Counted from the stretch's first letter, positions 34,570 through 46,736 are shown. The stretch: DNA of 64,000 nt from Massospora cicadina (GCA_022478985.1 JAKSZP010013312.1:90548-154547); one strand, 5' to 3'. Notes: generated by a model from the letters alone, not told the origin. Made by a program: numbers and translations.

Positions 34570-36290
34570 GAACACCACTTTGGACACTCAGTCAAATACT
34601 TCATTAGCTCAAGTGGAGTATGATCACCAATACTCAACGCTGCTTGGGACAACCTTCAACATGTGGCTCTCTTCCTCTTCCCCCTCGCTACCACCTACTC
34701 AGAGCACAGTCCCCATGATCTACTGTCATTCCAGGCTGATTGATTTACTCTGACAATAATAGTCCTGGGATCCACTTTTTCCCCATCAAAGGGCATATGA
34801 ACCACTGTCATATTCAGGAATCTTGGTCCGGCGTCCTCAATTTCCTGATTTTCCTCTCATCCTATACAGGAGACTCTTGCCGTCAATGTTCATTTTGCAG
34901 CCCAATTAAGAATGCCTATAAATGTTCGCCCTTTCTATTTTCTTATCATAACCTCTTGGCTCATATTATTCTTAATTCTTCTCTGGAGAGCTTATCCCAT
35001 TAATTTTGAGATTAATTTCTCCAAAATTGGAGCTTAATGTATTTTAGAGTGCATAATGTTGACTTTCATATAAGTCCAACATCCCCCTCTCATCCAGCTC
35101 ATATGTCAAATTATGAGTCGTGGTACCAACAGCTGATAAACAATTTGTCTGATCAAGATCTTTGCTTTTTCAGCAGATGAGTTGGGATGCATGACGGAAC
35201 CTCTTCTATGGTCCTTCCAGGACTCATACGCCTAGTCTGGCACCAGTGGCTAGTCCTTCTGCCAAATTACTGGAAATGGTAACCAACCCTTCCAAAACCA
35301 GGCTAGTGATCATTTCAAATGACTCTTACTGATTCTTACTCTGTCATCAATTCCATAGTTGGATTTTGAAACTCTCCTGAATTTAGCTCCTTTTGCAGAT
35401 GTTCTTAACATAATTGTGAATGCTCCTGAAATTATGCCCTTCGCTCTTGATTGCTCCTTTCTTGCTGGGTTGGACTTGCTTCCTGAGTTCCTCTTCTGAC
35501 TTGGACAATATTACAAACCCGCTGTTTTGGCTACTGAGCTCACCATTGGTAACAGTATTCATTTCAAACTTCCCTACACTGAACTATAGGCCTAAGTTAT
35601 CAAGGCTTTATCCTAGCGCTAAATCCCTTTAATCTTGAGAACATCCTAGATTGGGATATTGCTGCTTATGCTCTTCACTTTGCTGGCCAAGTTCTTCGAA
35701 GTTGGGCCACAAAGCTTCCAGCCTCTCCCAGGTTTCATTGTTCCTTCAGCTTCAGCTTCAGCTTCTGAGAAGCCCATAGTCATTGTTTACAGGATGACAT
35801 TCGTTCCCTGAATGACTATCTCATTTCTGGCACTTCCCATCAGTATCTTCCACTGATGGCTTTAATAGGGGTCATGATTCAGCAACCCCCATCTAGCATC
35901 CCTTGTTCACTGCTGGACCATATGTCTGGTGTTCTTGACAAAGCCCATCATCAGGCACTCAATACCCATATTCCAGCTCTGGTACCATATCAGGATTACT
36001 TGGAGTTATTTGTCAACTGCCTCTTTTTATACTGTTGCTTTCCTCCCTGCTCTGGGATTTCAAAGTTGGCTTCTTCCAACATCTTAATTTCCCTTCCCAT
36101 AGTCGCTTTATCGCAGGGATCTGCATCCACTCAAAGAACTTGGTTTCATGTAGGTCTAGCCCTTACTAGCATCTAATCTCGCATTGATTTCAATGGGTTG
36201 TTCATTCCTACAGTGATCCGTCCTCCCTCCCCCAAGAGGCGACATAGGCGGAATCATCCCATATCAAGGATAGTCAATAAAAATAAAAAC
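34570..36290 (+). pseudogene. Decayed antisense accessory gene of element E, function unknown
   Basis: The plus strand here is rich in overlapping frames (34,505-34,753, 34,740-35,003, 35,420-35,632, 35,856-36,176, 36,198-36,503), while the minus strand has almost none. That is the reverse of the rest of the element. Legible parts are a Cys cluster (DSCRQCSFCSPIKNAYKCS, CX2CX2CX7C, about 34,870-34,925), NYESWYQQLINNLSDQDLCF (about 35,115), NILDWDIAAYALHFAGQVLR (about 35,640-35,700), DDIRSLNDYLISGTSHQYLP (about 35,795-35,855) and a basic proline end (RPPSPKRRHRRNHPISR, about 36,225). Read in order they suggest one gene of about 500 codons with a handful of shifts, or introns. I do not recognise the family. 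Confidence 0.5.
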
Positions 36291-36599
36291 TATAAAAAAT
36301 ATAACGGTTTTTTCTATGTGGTTTATAATTTTTTCCAATATATTTTATCAAACTTTTATTTTTCCTTCTTTTCATGGGACAGACCTTGTTTCAGTTCAGT
36401 GGTCCATCTTTCTTTTTATTTTCCCCCAAACTGGGTCATAGGTATCCTTAAATCTACCTGTTTTCTATGGTTCAGAGGTCCTTTTTTGGCTTTACCCATC
36501 TAGGTTAGTTCAGAGGTCCTTTTCTTGGACTTGACCTAATCATCAGGACATGACCAACTTAATGGTTCATTGGTCCTTTGGGAACTCTTTTTTTTATTG

Positions 36600-37660
36600 A
36601 TCCATCACTTCAAATACTTAGCATGAACTCAATTTACAACTCTTCCATCCAAGAGACTCTTGATGGAGTAGGCATCAGTTGCTGTCTTGGCGATAATCTC
36701 AAATGGACCTGACCACAATGAATCCAGTTTGTTTCTTCTCCAGAAACCATGCATATCACAATGAGAAACTTTTTTACCTATTTGATATTCTGCTAAGGCC
36801 AGTTGGTTCTTATCGTCCATCAATTTTTCTTGTATCCTTTTCTTCACCATAGTATCAAATGCTTGCAATGCATCTTGATCAGGATATTTGTCAGTCAGTT
36901 CAAGTACTGTTCAGCACTCATCCCCAATGTTGGTTCCACCACCAAATATAAAATTGGTGGCAACGCGGCCTTCCTCCCATATCAACTCAAACGGCATCTT
37001 TCCTGTCACTGTATGATGACTGATATTGTAGGAAAATGTCACCAAACTCAGGTACATTCCCCGCGCAGAAGTTCTTCCTGAAACCAGCTTCCTCAGCGTC
37101 ATGGCCAGCGTTTCATTCACATATTATACCATTCCATTTGTCTCCAGCCAGTAGGGTACAGACATAACTCCTCTGAAATCCCCATTATCTCATTCAGTTG
37201 TGGGATCAAATGAGACATTAAGTTTGTCCCATTATCACTAAGCAGGGCCTGCGGGCATCCATGTTGATATGCTACTTGATCCAGGATGAACTTCGCGGTG
37301 CTGGTAGCATCTAAATTTTCCAGGGCCTTCATCTCAACCCATCTTGTCAGATGGTCAATAGCAACTATTATGTACTTGACTCTCCCTGTGCTCATCATCA
37401 GCGGTCCTATCACATCGATGGACACCATGTGCCAGGAAAAATCCAGGGCAGACCAGACAGTATCCAGTTGTATTCTTATGTGGCTTGTGCAGCTGGCACT
37501 CCATTCAATAAGCTAGATAGTCAGCGACATCATAGTTGATTGACTCCCAAAAGTAGTACTGGCGAATATATTTGGTTTTTTTTCAGGCCGACATGCTTTT
37601 AACCTTATGAGTGGTTTAAACGATAGCTGCTCTTTCTGACAGCTTTGGGAATAGTAACTG
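36600..37660 (-). pseudogene. Element E integrase
   Basis: The frame at 37,117-37,428 has the first two catalytic Asp (MVSIDVIGPLMM and ALLSDNGTNLMS). The Glu of the expected NGMVE motif is a TAA codon, followed by YVNETLA, at about 37,125. The core continues at 36,911-37,120 (FSYNISHHTVTGKMPFELIW). A GPY/F-type module is at 36,629-36,868 (LDSLWSGPFEIIAKTATDAY). A zinc-module remnant (YHKCQ) lies near 37,490. The premature stop alone would remove catalysis. Confidence 0.85.
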
Positions 37661-37671
37661 CTTCCCGTTAA

Positions 37672-38345
37672 TTATCTTAAACACTTGTCCATCCATGGTC
37701 TCAGTGTTTTCCATCGCTTTCCAGAGCAAAACTTAATTTCTTGGGGCTTGTTCCCAATTTCTCCATCGACCATTCTCTGGAATAACTCATCTGCCTGCAG
37801 GTATACCATCTGGACCATTGGTAACCATGATAAGCAATCCGCATTCTGGTGATAAGCCCCCCACTTGGTGGACAATCTCATAATTGTAAGCCTGTAGCTT
37901 AAGTGCCCATTGGGCCATTCATCCTTCTGTTCTCTCAAATTATGGAGTCAATGCAACGAGGAGTGGTCCATCACCATTTTAAAGTGTGTTCCATGGATAT
38001 AAACCCAAAACTGATTACAGGCGTAAATGACCACAAGGCATTCACACTCAGTTATGGTGTAATTCCTCTCAGTGCCTGAGAGTGTCCAGCTCACATACGC
38101 CACCAGACTTTTGTCCCCAAGTTCATCTACTTGTCTTAGTACATTACCAATCACCTTTAACGAAGCATTGGTTTGTATAATAAACTCTCAACCAAAATTT
38201 GGATATTTCAAAATTGGAGAAACTATTAGGTACCAGCATATCTCATTGAAGGATTCCTGCGCTTCCTCACTCCATACAAATCTTTTTTTGGATCCTTCAA
38301 CAGATGGAATAAGGGCTCTGCTATTCAGGCAAAGTCCCAAATAAA
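37672..38345 (-). pseudogene. Element E RNase H and connection
   Basis: The minus strand reads FIIQTNASLKVIGNVLRQ (near 38,190-38,140, where the first Asp of TDAS is Asn), YTITECECLVVIYACNQFWV (Glu kept) and FKMVMDHSSLH (Asp kept). The connection HQNADCLSWLPMVQ is at 37,672-37,938, as in element C. Small frame changes separate the parts. Confidence 0.8.
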
Positions 38346-38354
38346 TCTTCTGTA

Positions 38355-39010
38355 CTATCTGACCATCCCAAGGAACACTTGGATGTCTTGGACACTCTTC
38401 AGCACAGCCATCTGTTCGATGGCTTCTTTCTTCTGGGCTTGCGGCTGCAATCCACTAGAGTTGATCACGAATCCCAGATATTTCAACTCTTTTTTGAAGA
38501 AGTGACACTTCCTCAGCTTAATCTTCAGGTTAGCCGCGGACAGTCTCTTGAATACTTCTAAGTGGTGTAGATGGTCAGTAAACGTCCTACTAAACACATT
38601 GATATTGTCCAAGTATACCAGGACGCATGACAACTTCACATTGCTCAGTATAGCGTCCATAGCCCTCTGGAACGTTGCAGGCACATTGCATAGACCCTGG
38701 GGCATCCTCATCAGTTGGTATAGCCCCTGCACGGTAATAATCGCACATTTTTCTTGGTCTTCTTTTGGCAAATCAATTTGCCAATATCCTGAGATCAGAT
38801 CCATTGCGGAGAAATACTTCACTTCTCCCAATTGATCTAACACATCATTAATTCTTGGTAGGGGATACAAATCCTTATTTGTAACTTATTCAGCTTTTGG
38901 TAGTCAATCACCACTCAATTGGAGCTATCCTTTCATTCACAATTAGAATTGACTCGCCCAGGGACTCAATGATGGAACTAGAAGCCCATGCTTCAATAGT
39001 ATGCTGATTT
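38355..39010 (-). pseudogene. Element E reverse transcriptase
   Basis: A 171-codon frame (38,355-38,870) covers most of the palm and thumb: FSAMDLISGYWQIDLPKEDQ, MPQGLCNVPATFQRAMDAIL, CVLVYLDNINVFSRTFTDHL. The catalytic box is YLDN, so the second Asp is lost. The fingers upstream (38,871-39,010) are in other frames. Apart from the box it is well preserved and is the best template for identifying the lineage of C, D, E and F. Confidence 0.9.
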
Positions 39011-39199
39011 CATCTTCCACTACCGCTTCAGCCACTTTTGACTGTCGTTCCAGTCTCATCCTAATCAGCAAATTTCCCAGTATCAACCTTGTGGATCACA
39101 TCTCTCAGCATCCCAAATCATAATCCTTAGTTAATACTTCCTAATACTCTTCAAAAATTAGAGCACCTCCTCTTGCCGGCCTTCCATCAGATCAGCGAG

Positions 39200-40213
39200 T
39201 TTCTCTCAATCAACCAGTAGGTTGATGCACTTGGTTACCCTATCCGGCAATCCTCTTTCATTGAGAGTCCCAAAATTGTGGAATCTCCTTAATTCGGCCA
39301 TTGGGATTAGATGAACAATTGTGATGATCTGATTCTTCCTGATCTTCATCAGTTTTTCACTTAAATTCGCCAGGAGAACTCGAATTTCTCCATGGCTTAG
39401 CATTATTATTCCAGGAGCCACCCAAGGCTCTACTCTGGACTTCTTCCAGGGGCTTCTGATCTATCCATACAGCAGCTCAGGTATCTCCAATGTCAAACAT
39501 GTGTCAACTACCATTTGTGATCCCTGAGGTATAGTCTTCTCATTCTTTATCCTCAGTGGAAATCCCTGGTTCTCTAGGATTTCTGTTGGCATTTCTTATC
39601 GCTTCCAACCAACTAATTGGTATCAAATTGGGACAATGCCGTCAGTGTATATCAAGTTGATGAAATTGTTTCTCCTACTCATTGGAGCTTCACCATCCTT
39701 CTGATAGACCAATGATAACGTCTGACCCAATATGGTCAACATATTATCCTTAAAGTTACATTTAACTCCGTACTTGCATAGAAATTCCATCATGATCAGA
39801 ATGTCATAGTTTTGGTTGGCCAAAACTATTGCTGGCACAGATACCACCATGGACCCAAATCAAAGTGGAAAAGCGCTATATGCTCCACATGATATGGTGG
39901 TATTTGGACCAGCTGTCCCGTACTCCTTCTTGTGTTCCAAGTCAGGCGAGATCTTCATCCTCTTTACCAGCTTGGTTGAGACAATGTTAATGGGCGCTCC
40001 GCTATCAACAATCACCCTCACCCATACTCGATTCACTTGTATATCTATAAACATACACTCAGAGTATTGTAAGATAGCGTTTACTGAAAATATAGCGGCG
40101 TTATTAGCCAAATTGAGGGTGTGAATGATTTGCACCAATAAATCAGTAAATGATTCCTTTATTGTGCTGAGGGGGATTGACAGGTTTGCCTCATTTAATT
40201 GGACTTTGTACAA
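39200..40213 (-). pseudogene. Element E aspartic protease and protease-RT linker
   Basis: At 39,860-40,213 the frame reads VWVRVIVDSGAPINIVSTKL, with the active-site DSGA intact, then EYGTAGPNTTISCGAYSAFP. It continues in the next frame at 39,623-39,850 (VVSVPAIVLANQNYDILIMM, then EFLCKYGVKCNFKDNMLTIL). The linker at 39,206-39,421 (LSHGEIRVLLANLSEKLMKI) corresponds to that of element C. Confidence 0.82.
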
Positions 40214-41740
40214 TTTATTAGGATTTTTAGCAGCTTGAATCTTGTCCGCCAGTTGTCAGGCATATGGCCGGGCAACTTCCTTGATTATCTCAGGATCAAT
40301 TCCCTTTGCCCCAGATCTGGTCACTGCATTTACGTCCAAATTGACCAGTTGATACAGTTGATCCTGTACATCTTCATCCACAAACAGATCACTGATATCA
40401 ATTTCCTTATTATGATATTGGGAGGAACAGGCTTCTCTGCAGCTCTAGACTGTTCTCCATCTAGGCCGCAGACCCTTTTCCCAATTCCTTGGTGGCAGCA
40501 GACTCTTTCACTTGCACCATGTTTATTTGATTCTTATGCTTCTTGCAGTGAACAGCGAAATGTCCCTTCCCACCACATTAATAGCAGACCTTTTCTTTCT
40601 TATTCATCCATCTGAATTATTTGGGCTTATTTTTGGCAAGGTTTGGTTATTCATCTCTTTAGCACCTTCATTCCCCTTCATGGGATTTGAATTTTACACC
40701 GGATTGGATTTGAAACTTCTGTTTGGGGCATTAAAGGTTGCTCCCAAAATCTTCAAGTTATCTACCATTTTATAGGTAGTAATGTCTGTCACAAACACAG
40801 AAGACATCATGTGGTGCAAAGCACAATAGGGCCATAGGGCGCTTGTAATGCAATTCTGGCATTGGAGTCATCCAGTAACTTCGTTACAACCAGGATTTGC
40901 GACTCCTGGTAGAACTAATCTGCGAAGCTTGCTAAAGACTCACCTTTATGGAACTAGATTCTCATAAATTCTTGTTTGCGCTTTGACATGTGCATCAGAC
41001 TCCCAAATTCCTTCATGGTGGCCGCCTTGGCCTCTGTATATGACCAGCTGCCCCCCTTCAGGTGAGGCAACACTAAGTTCTGACAGTCAGTGTCTAAGCA
41101 ATTCATGACCATCAACGCCTTTTGACAATCACCATAGCTGTACATGGTCATATTGAACAGTCAGAAAAATACTGGGGCGTTATCTCAATGGAATGTTGGC
41201 AATTTTGGCGTTGCCTTCAATTCCTCCAAGGTATCTCTATCTGATTCTCTAGGTTTGGCCATTTGGCTCACTTGAGGAGTGACTTCAGGCATCATCTCCA
41301 AAATGGCAGCAAAAGTGGGTGACATGTTCCTTGGGGTATTCATATTCCCAATTATTGTATGAGGACTTCTTTCTTCAGCATCGCTTGCCACAAATGGCTC
41401 ACAATTGCATTTGTGAGCTTTTAGCTCCTTGACTTGCTTGATCAGTCACTTAATATCAGAGCTGAAATTTCTTGAATGAATACAATCTGCTTCCCACTCC
41501 ATTTTCAGATATAAGACCTCTCAAATTAAGTCCCCTTCTTTTTTTAGTACTAGATGGTCCCAACCCAAGTAAGTCCCCTTCTTTCTTCTTTAAAAAAGTT
41601 ACTTTTCCAAGTAGCTCATTCCCAAAACTCACAACATTATTGATCCTTTCCTTTATCTTAGTGACTCGTTCTTCCAAAGCTACAAATTCTCAATGATCCA
41701 CTGGGTTTAAGGCGTTCTGATTTATGGTGGCTAACTCCAT
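40214..41740 (-). pseudogene. Element E gag
   Basis: The likely start is an ATG at 41,740 (MELATINQNALNPVDH). It leads into a coiled-coil-like part (EFVALEERVTKIKERINNVV) after one stop. The retrotransposon gag core is at 40,954-41,151 (LPHLKGGSWSYTEAKAATMK), followed by FHKGESLASFAD. The knuckle near 40,590-40,545 reads CY*CGGKGHFAVHCKK. All four CCHC ligands are present but a TAA stop sits between the first two Cys. A basic stretch precedes it. Confidence 0.78.
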
Positions 41741-41801
41741 CCATAGTTTTAATAACTCATCTTTATATCACACCTTCTAAGTTCTTCTACTCAACTACAC
41801 C

Positions 41802-41817
41802 CCTGTAGTGAGCACCA
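41802..41817 (-). promoter_or_regulatory. Element E primer-binding site
   Basis: Complement CCTGTAGTGAGCACCA, identical to C and D, three bases inside the 5' LTR. Confidence 0.8.
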
Positions 41818-41820
41818 ATT

Positions 41821-42966
41821 TGTAAAATTCTATTGGTCTGGTTATCAGCAAATAACCCCTATAAACTTATTACTTGCTTAGGTTCAGTTCTTGTGAAATT
41901 TGTCCGCGTTGTATAGTATTTGATATTATCAGTTGATAATAGTATGATGACTATTATCCATAGTTTAATGGAATTCTTAGATCTTTGACTAACGCTCGGC
42001 CAGTATTTCCACTTAAAGTACTTGAGATGTCTTGATATAGTGATTCGTTCCCTCATACTGTCCAACCTGATCTTCTCTGAGATTCCCTGGTAACAGTTTC
42101 TCCAGTTTGACACACAGTTGGCAACAATCCCCTATTGTTTCTACTTCTTCTCTAGATCCCCGCTCAGATATTTACTCTTTTCCTTAAAGAGTCTCACAAT
42201 TATTGCACACAGCAATATTATCCCTGAGAAGAATAGAACAATTGAAAGCTGATAAAGTTTACTACTTAAACTATATACCAGATGAAAACTACAGAACTGT
42301 ATTACTGTAGTACTATCTAACTGTTTTTTATTATAAGTGCTTTCTAGGGAATTTATAGTGGGGATTCGTTCATCTAACCCTCAGTTGACACCTCTTTGAT
42401 GAAACGGCAGCCATTTCCATTGAATCACCCATCATTGTCTCAGCAGCAATGGTCTTCCCCATCCTGGCTAGGATTCTGTCATTAGACATCCTTGAGACCT
42501 AAACCAGATAGAGACAGAAAACGTGTCCCTAACGTTTTTTACTCAATCCAAGTGAACCAACCATATTTGGCTAGTGACCTGCTTAGGTAATGGGACTTGT
42601 TACCCATTAAGGCAGGTAACAAACCAGCTAATCAATTTGCCAGTTGCAGGTGGTATCACTCGCCTCACATCTTACTACTTACATTCGCAATCAGTCAGTG
42701 ATAAAACCAACCATTTCCCAATCAGTACACATGATAGTTAATCACTATCATATGCCCCTATTTCATTAGCAACTCTAATGAGATCTTAAGCATTTGTCCA
42801 GATTGATCACCAATGGATATGACCAGGCAAATATCCTAAAATCCCCCAAACATAGTTACTCTGAAATCAGGGCCAAACAATTTACAATTCACCTCGCATT
42901 AGGGAATTAACCCCTAGCAATTGCTGGTATTCTAGCAGGCGGGGAATATGGGCAAAAATCCCAGCA
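41821..42966 (-). repeat. Element E 5' LTR
   Basis: The same length as its partner (1,146 bp). TGTAAAA...CCCAGCA on the plus strand, followed directly by the TSD GTGAG (42,967-42,971). Confidence 0.93.
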
Positions 42967-42971
42967 GTGAG

Positions 42972-43333
42972 TTAAATAACTAATTCTTTATACTGAAGGT
43001 CACATAGGTTGATCATTTGGAAGCTTCTTGATACTTACCATTTTTAGTTCATCTTAATTTGCTGCCTCAAGTGCCACCTCAAGTCATTGTCACATGATCT
43101 TCTGATGATCCACTTTTTTGTTAAGGCGGGACTTCATCTTGGGGTATCTTAGGATTGACTTGGGCCGTCAGAATTTTACTAGATTCAAATTGAGTATTCT
43201 GACTATCAATTTTTCTGTAAAATTATCAGGATAATCTTCTTTTACCCCCTTTCCAGTTCTAGGTGTCAATTTGGCTGAGGGAATTGAATGGTTAATATTC
43301 TCCCTATCATGTTTGATATCAGTATTTCTGAAA
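42972..43333 (-). repeat. Element D 5' LTR, outer part
   Basis: It continues the LTR sequence interrupted at 33,377. Blocks such as CATCTTAATTTGCTGCCTC match 26,724-26,742. Its outer end has lost the terminal CA (CTGAAA instead of CTGACA). Confidence 0.82.
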
Positions 43334-43480
43334 GGAATAAACATCCCCTTCTGCACAAACTGGTTGATTTCATTGTTAATAACTTCACATATGCCTTTAA
43401 ATACCTGATAGGATGGAGGCAAAGTGACAGATTGTTACCAGTACTAAACTGATATAGCACATCATGTGCACAACCCAAAT
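43334..43480 (-). pseudogene. Element F protease-RT linker, cut by element D
   Basis: The minus strand reads PPSYQVFKGICEVINNEINQ and then FVQKGMFIPF, the conserved approach to RT seen in Ty3 elements. It breaks off where the D LTR begins. The next residues of the same protein are in the sliver at 26,189-26,245. Confidence 0.75.
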
Positions 43481-44345
43481 CATAGTAGCTTTTAAAAAAA
43501 ATACTATAGTATAAAATAAAGCTAGCTCTTGGCCTTTTCAGTTTCCACTAAGCCAGAGAGATGTTTTAAGGTACTAGAAAAATACTTATTGGCACTTGTT
43601 GCTCTTAAGCCCAAGTTCATCCATATAAAAAATCATAGATACTTTATGCCTCTTAAACAGGTAAAATATGAACAAAAGCAAATATCTTGTGCTAATTAAT
43701 TTTAATTAAATAAAGATAAAGGTTTTCTAAAATCACTTGAATTTCGTCATGTTCTGGAAGGATAAGCTGGGCGTGATGGAAGGTTCCACTTTTGAACGTC
43801 CAAACGGTGCACAATCTTACAATCTAATCCTTGATGGACACTTTAGGTAATTTCAATCCTTAATATAACTTGATGACCTTCTGAAATATTTAGGTTTAAA
43901 TTACTCATACAGGAAGACCCTAGATTCTAAAATCTGATTTGGTGCCATTTGGTACAGCCATGTAGCCGCTAGTATCTAATTACACTTTAATATTCTTAGA
44001 TACAAAGATAAAAAATCCTTGTTTTATCCACTCATCATCATCCTTTCAGTTATAAAATATTGAAAGCGTTTGTAACAGTAACTCCAGCATATTTTTCTCA
44101 AAATCAGCTTTGACTTTATAATTCCCTTTAAAATCCCCAATTAGAAAGACATAATTTTGCTTAAGGAAAACAATAGTAGTAGCAGAGATCACTAAGGTGT
44201 CAAACTGCATTGGTAATGCAATGTACTCTCCTTTGAAGGGTGTGGTCTGAGGGCTGGAAGTACCAAAATTTTTGATGATCCATGTCTGGAGCAAACCCTA
44301 TCTTCTTCACTGGTTGAGTGACACAATGATAATTGGTGACCCACT
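43481..44345 (-). pseudogene. Element F aspartic protease remnant
   Basis: The minus strand near 44,345-44,310 reads RAIKDSGSPIIIVS, the active site with DSGS in place of DSGA. The later half is at 44,046-44,294 (FKGEYIALPMQFDTLVISAT, then TIVFLKQNYVFLIGDFKGNY), paralleling CGAYSAFPL and IVLANQNYDILIM in element E. From 44,040 down to 43,481 the sequence is AT-rich with only fragmentary similarity. Confidence 0.68.
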
Positions 44346-44839
44346 ATCTTTGATAGCTCGAACTTTGAGCTTATTTATGGTAATTTCATATAAGTTCACT
44401 CAGAAAAATAAGCATCAGTAGGATTTATTGTGAAGATAACCAAATAGTCCAATTGACCTAAATGATTCTGAAGTACATCCCATAATTGAGTTCTAGATAT
44501 ATCAAGTCCTCAATAGGTAAAGCCACCTAGACCCATTCAACTGGGGGCATCATTAGAAGGGATTGAAATCTTGATGGGTTACAACTGTTAAACATACATC
44601 TTTGATACTACTTTTTACAACAACTAAGCTTTGTGTTTTTTCATTTAAGTGTTAAGTTACCATGCTATCATTCTTTATCACTTGAACTTCTGAAAGTGGA
44701 ATAGCGTCATCACTTTTCTATCTCATGATAAAGGTTTGGGAGATTTGTTCTTACCTGGTTTTTTTGATGCAGAGGTTGAGAATCCCAATTCTACTTCGCC
44801 CTGTCGTTTCCCAACTCCCCATCATCTGCCAGGTTCAAA

Positions 44840-46736
44840 GTTTGAACTGATGGCTTAGAACTCCGTTTAAGAACATTAGCATAGTGCCCCACTTTTCTGT
44901 AAGGATTCAAGTAATCTTACTTTTATCAGGTCTTCCTGAATGAGGGCTATATTGTGGAGGTAAATCTTTTTTAAGGTGTGGACCAAGCTGAAGTTAAAAA
45001 GTCTCTTGAAGAGTTTTGTTGGGAGCCTTGGAGTGATGTCACATTGTTGGAGATTGTTTTCCATATGAGTGATACTAACCTCTCATTTAAGAATGGAATC
45101 ATAGCCCTGTACAATCCTTTATAGGGCTCATAATCATGTCATAGAGCAATCTGAGCATCAAAGTCATTTATAATATTCGCCAAATAGTGTCTGAGCTTCC
45201 AAATAAAGCTGTTCTAAGAAGGCTTTAACCGTATCATCCTTGTTAAAACAGATGTTAAGGAACTCAATTTTCATGAGTGGTCATCTGCTCAGCTCCATTG
45301 AACTCTTTAATCAGAAGATCTTTGCAGTTGAGGTATTTTAGGCCAATCTTTTTTAGTTTAGAGTAAACAACTCTTGGCTTTCAGAGTCCAGAAATTTCAT
45401 TATAATTTCTAACTTAGCATTTTCAGGCGCTCCAGCCTACTAATCTCAAAGAGACTAATAAAGCTTTACACTTTCCTGTTTAAAACTTTAATAAATTAAT
45501 AGAGTCAAAATAAAGTTGAGGTCCAAAAATTTCCAGAGACAAATATCCTACATTAATCCTAAGTAATTTTCCATTTGACAAAATTAAGAGAGTAGCAACC
45601 AGAATAGGAGCTTCCAGAATGGCCCATGGGGAGTATGTTGTGGGAGAGAATGATGGAGTAGCTTCAGTATGCTGTTCCTGTGGCATAGGAGTTTCGCAAA
45701 TAATGGAGTCATATTGCTCAGCTGGAGGGGTCATTGAAGTATCCAAAGGGGCGAAATTGAGGGTCCAGAACAGAGGTAAGAAATGTGAGTACCTCACGCA
45801 TAACTAGCGCCTCATTACCCTCACTTTTGGGTTTCATCAGAATGGTTTCCCAATAATCAAAAAATATATACAGGGGTGGTTCACTGGGGCCCCTTGGAGA
45901 CACTTACATATATTGGTGTGAATCTCAGTTTTGAGCTGATCCAGAATATTAGAAATACGTTAGTGTTCTGCCAGTAACAATTTTTCACCATGCTCAATTT
46001 TTATTTAGTTGCCAAAAGATCTGCTTTCAAATATAAAAATTAACTTCCTAAGTATTGAATTCTGGCCCTGCTTTCTTAGGTCCAGATGCAAATAATCAAT
46101 TGTTTGAAAAATCGTATCAGAGCATAGTGCGCTATTAATGTCAATGTCCAAGGTGTTGAGGCGAGATCAATAAGCGCTCATGTCCTCTGCTAAATCATAT
46201 ACTAAGCAATCATTGTCCTGTATTATCATTTAAAGATGGCCCACGTGCCATAAAATCATCCCAGACTTGACAAATAGCATTCAAATTGTTTTGGTGGGCC
46301 TCACAGTTGTCTGATTCAGCTTCTGTATGTCACTCCACTTCAGCTTTAAGATATCCTTTAAATTAAATACAGTGATGAGTAATATCTGCAACTTATTGGT
46401 GGTTACCTTTCAATTATTTATAATATCTTTAATAATACGATTCAGGTCAAGATTATGTTGGGAAGCCATTCTTTCTACCTTCTTGTGGGCGTCCTAAGTT
46501 TGCTGCTGATTAAACAGCAAAAGCACAGAGGTCACGTAAATTATCATTTAAGCATCCAAGTAAGGGGTAATTATCTTGTTGCTGGGCTTCCATGAACGTA
46601 ACCAGTCCGCCAATATTAATATGCTGGCGAGAAAAAAACTGGTGAACTTGGTGGATACAAAGGTGTACATATCTCACTATTACTCCGCTAGTTGATTCTG
46701 GGTGGAGCGTCTCTTGACCATCTCACTGATAGTCAT
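44840..46736 (-). pseudogene. Element F gag remnant
   Basis: A probable start ATG is at 46,736 (MTISEMVKRRSTQNQLAE). It is followed by HINIGGLVTFMEAQQQDNYP near 46,615-46,555, which resembles HNVEIGDVLQFFEHSKMILT in element C. A wrecked knuckle (RKVGHYANV, His kept, Cys ligands lost) lies near 44,895-44,870. Many stops intervene. It extends from the primer-binding region towards the protease, as expected. Confidence 0.58.

Larger units (their letters stand above)
33378..42966 (-). mobile_element. Element E: level-3 Ty3/gypsy element inside the 5' LTR of D, with an extra antisense gene
   Basis: LTRs of exactly 1,146 bp each (33,378-34,523 and 41,821-42,966) are flanked by a perfect five-base TSD, GTGAG (33,373-33,377 and 42,967-42,971). 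The 7.3-kb interior holds minus-strand gag, protease, RT, RNase H and integrase. It also holds about 2 kb between integrase and 3' LTR with plus-strand coding remnants. Most frames are broken by few changes. The LTRs differ at roughly one base in ten over a 280-base stretch compared by eye. Confidence 0.93.
26246..43333 (-). mobile_element. Element D: level-2 Ty3/gypsy element inside F, carrying E in its 5' LTR
   Basis: The 3' LTR (26,246-27,000) matches a 5' LTR that is split in two by element E (32,975-33,377 and 42,972-43,333). Minus-strand gag, protease, RT, RNase H and integrase remnants lie between. It shares the primer-binding site of C and E. Net length without E is about 7.5 kb. Only 3 of 5 flanking bases agree (AGCAT/GGAAT), so the TSD has decayed. 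It interrupts element F just upstream of the RT fingers. Confidence 0.82.

Noticed and set aside
35740..35775. TTCAGCTTCAGCTTCAGCTTC run as a possible functional repeat
   Set aside because: A short three-unit slip inside the decayed accessory gene, encoding a Ser/Phe or Ala/Ser run depending on frame. Nothing more can be supported.
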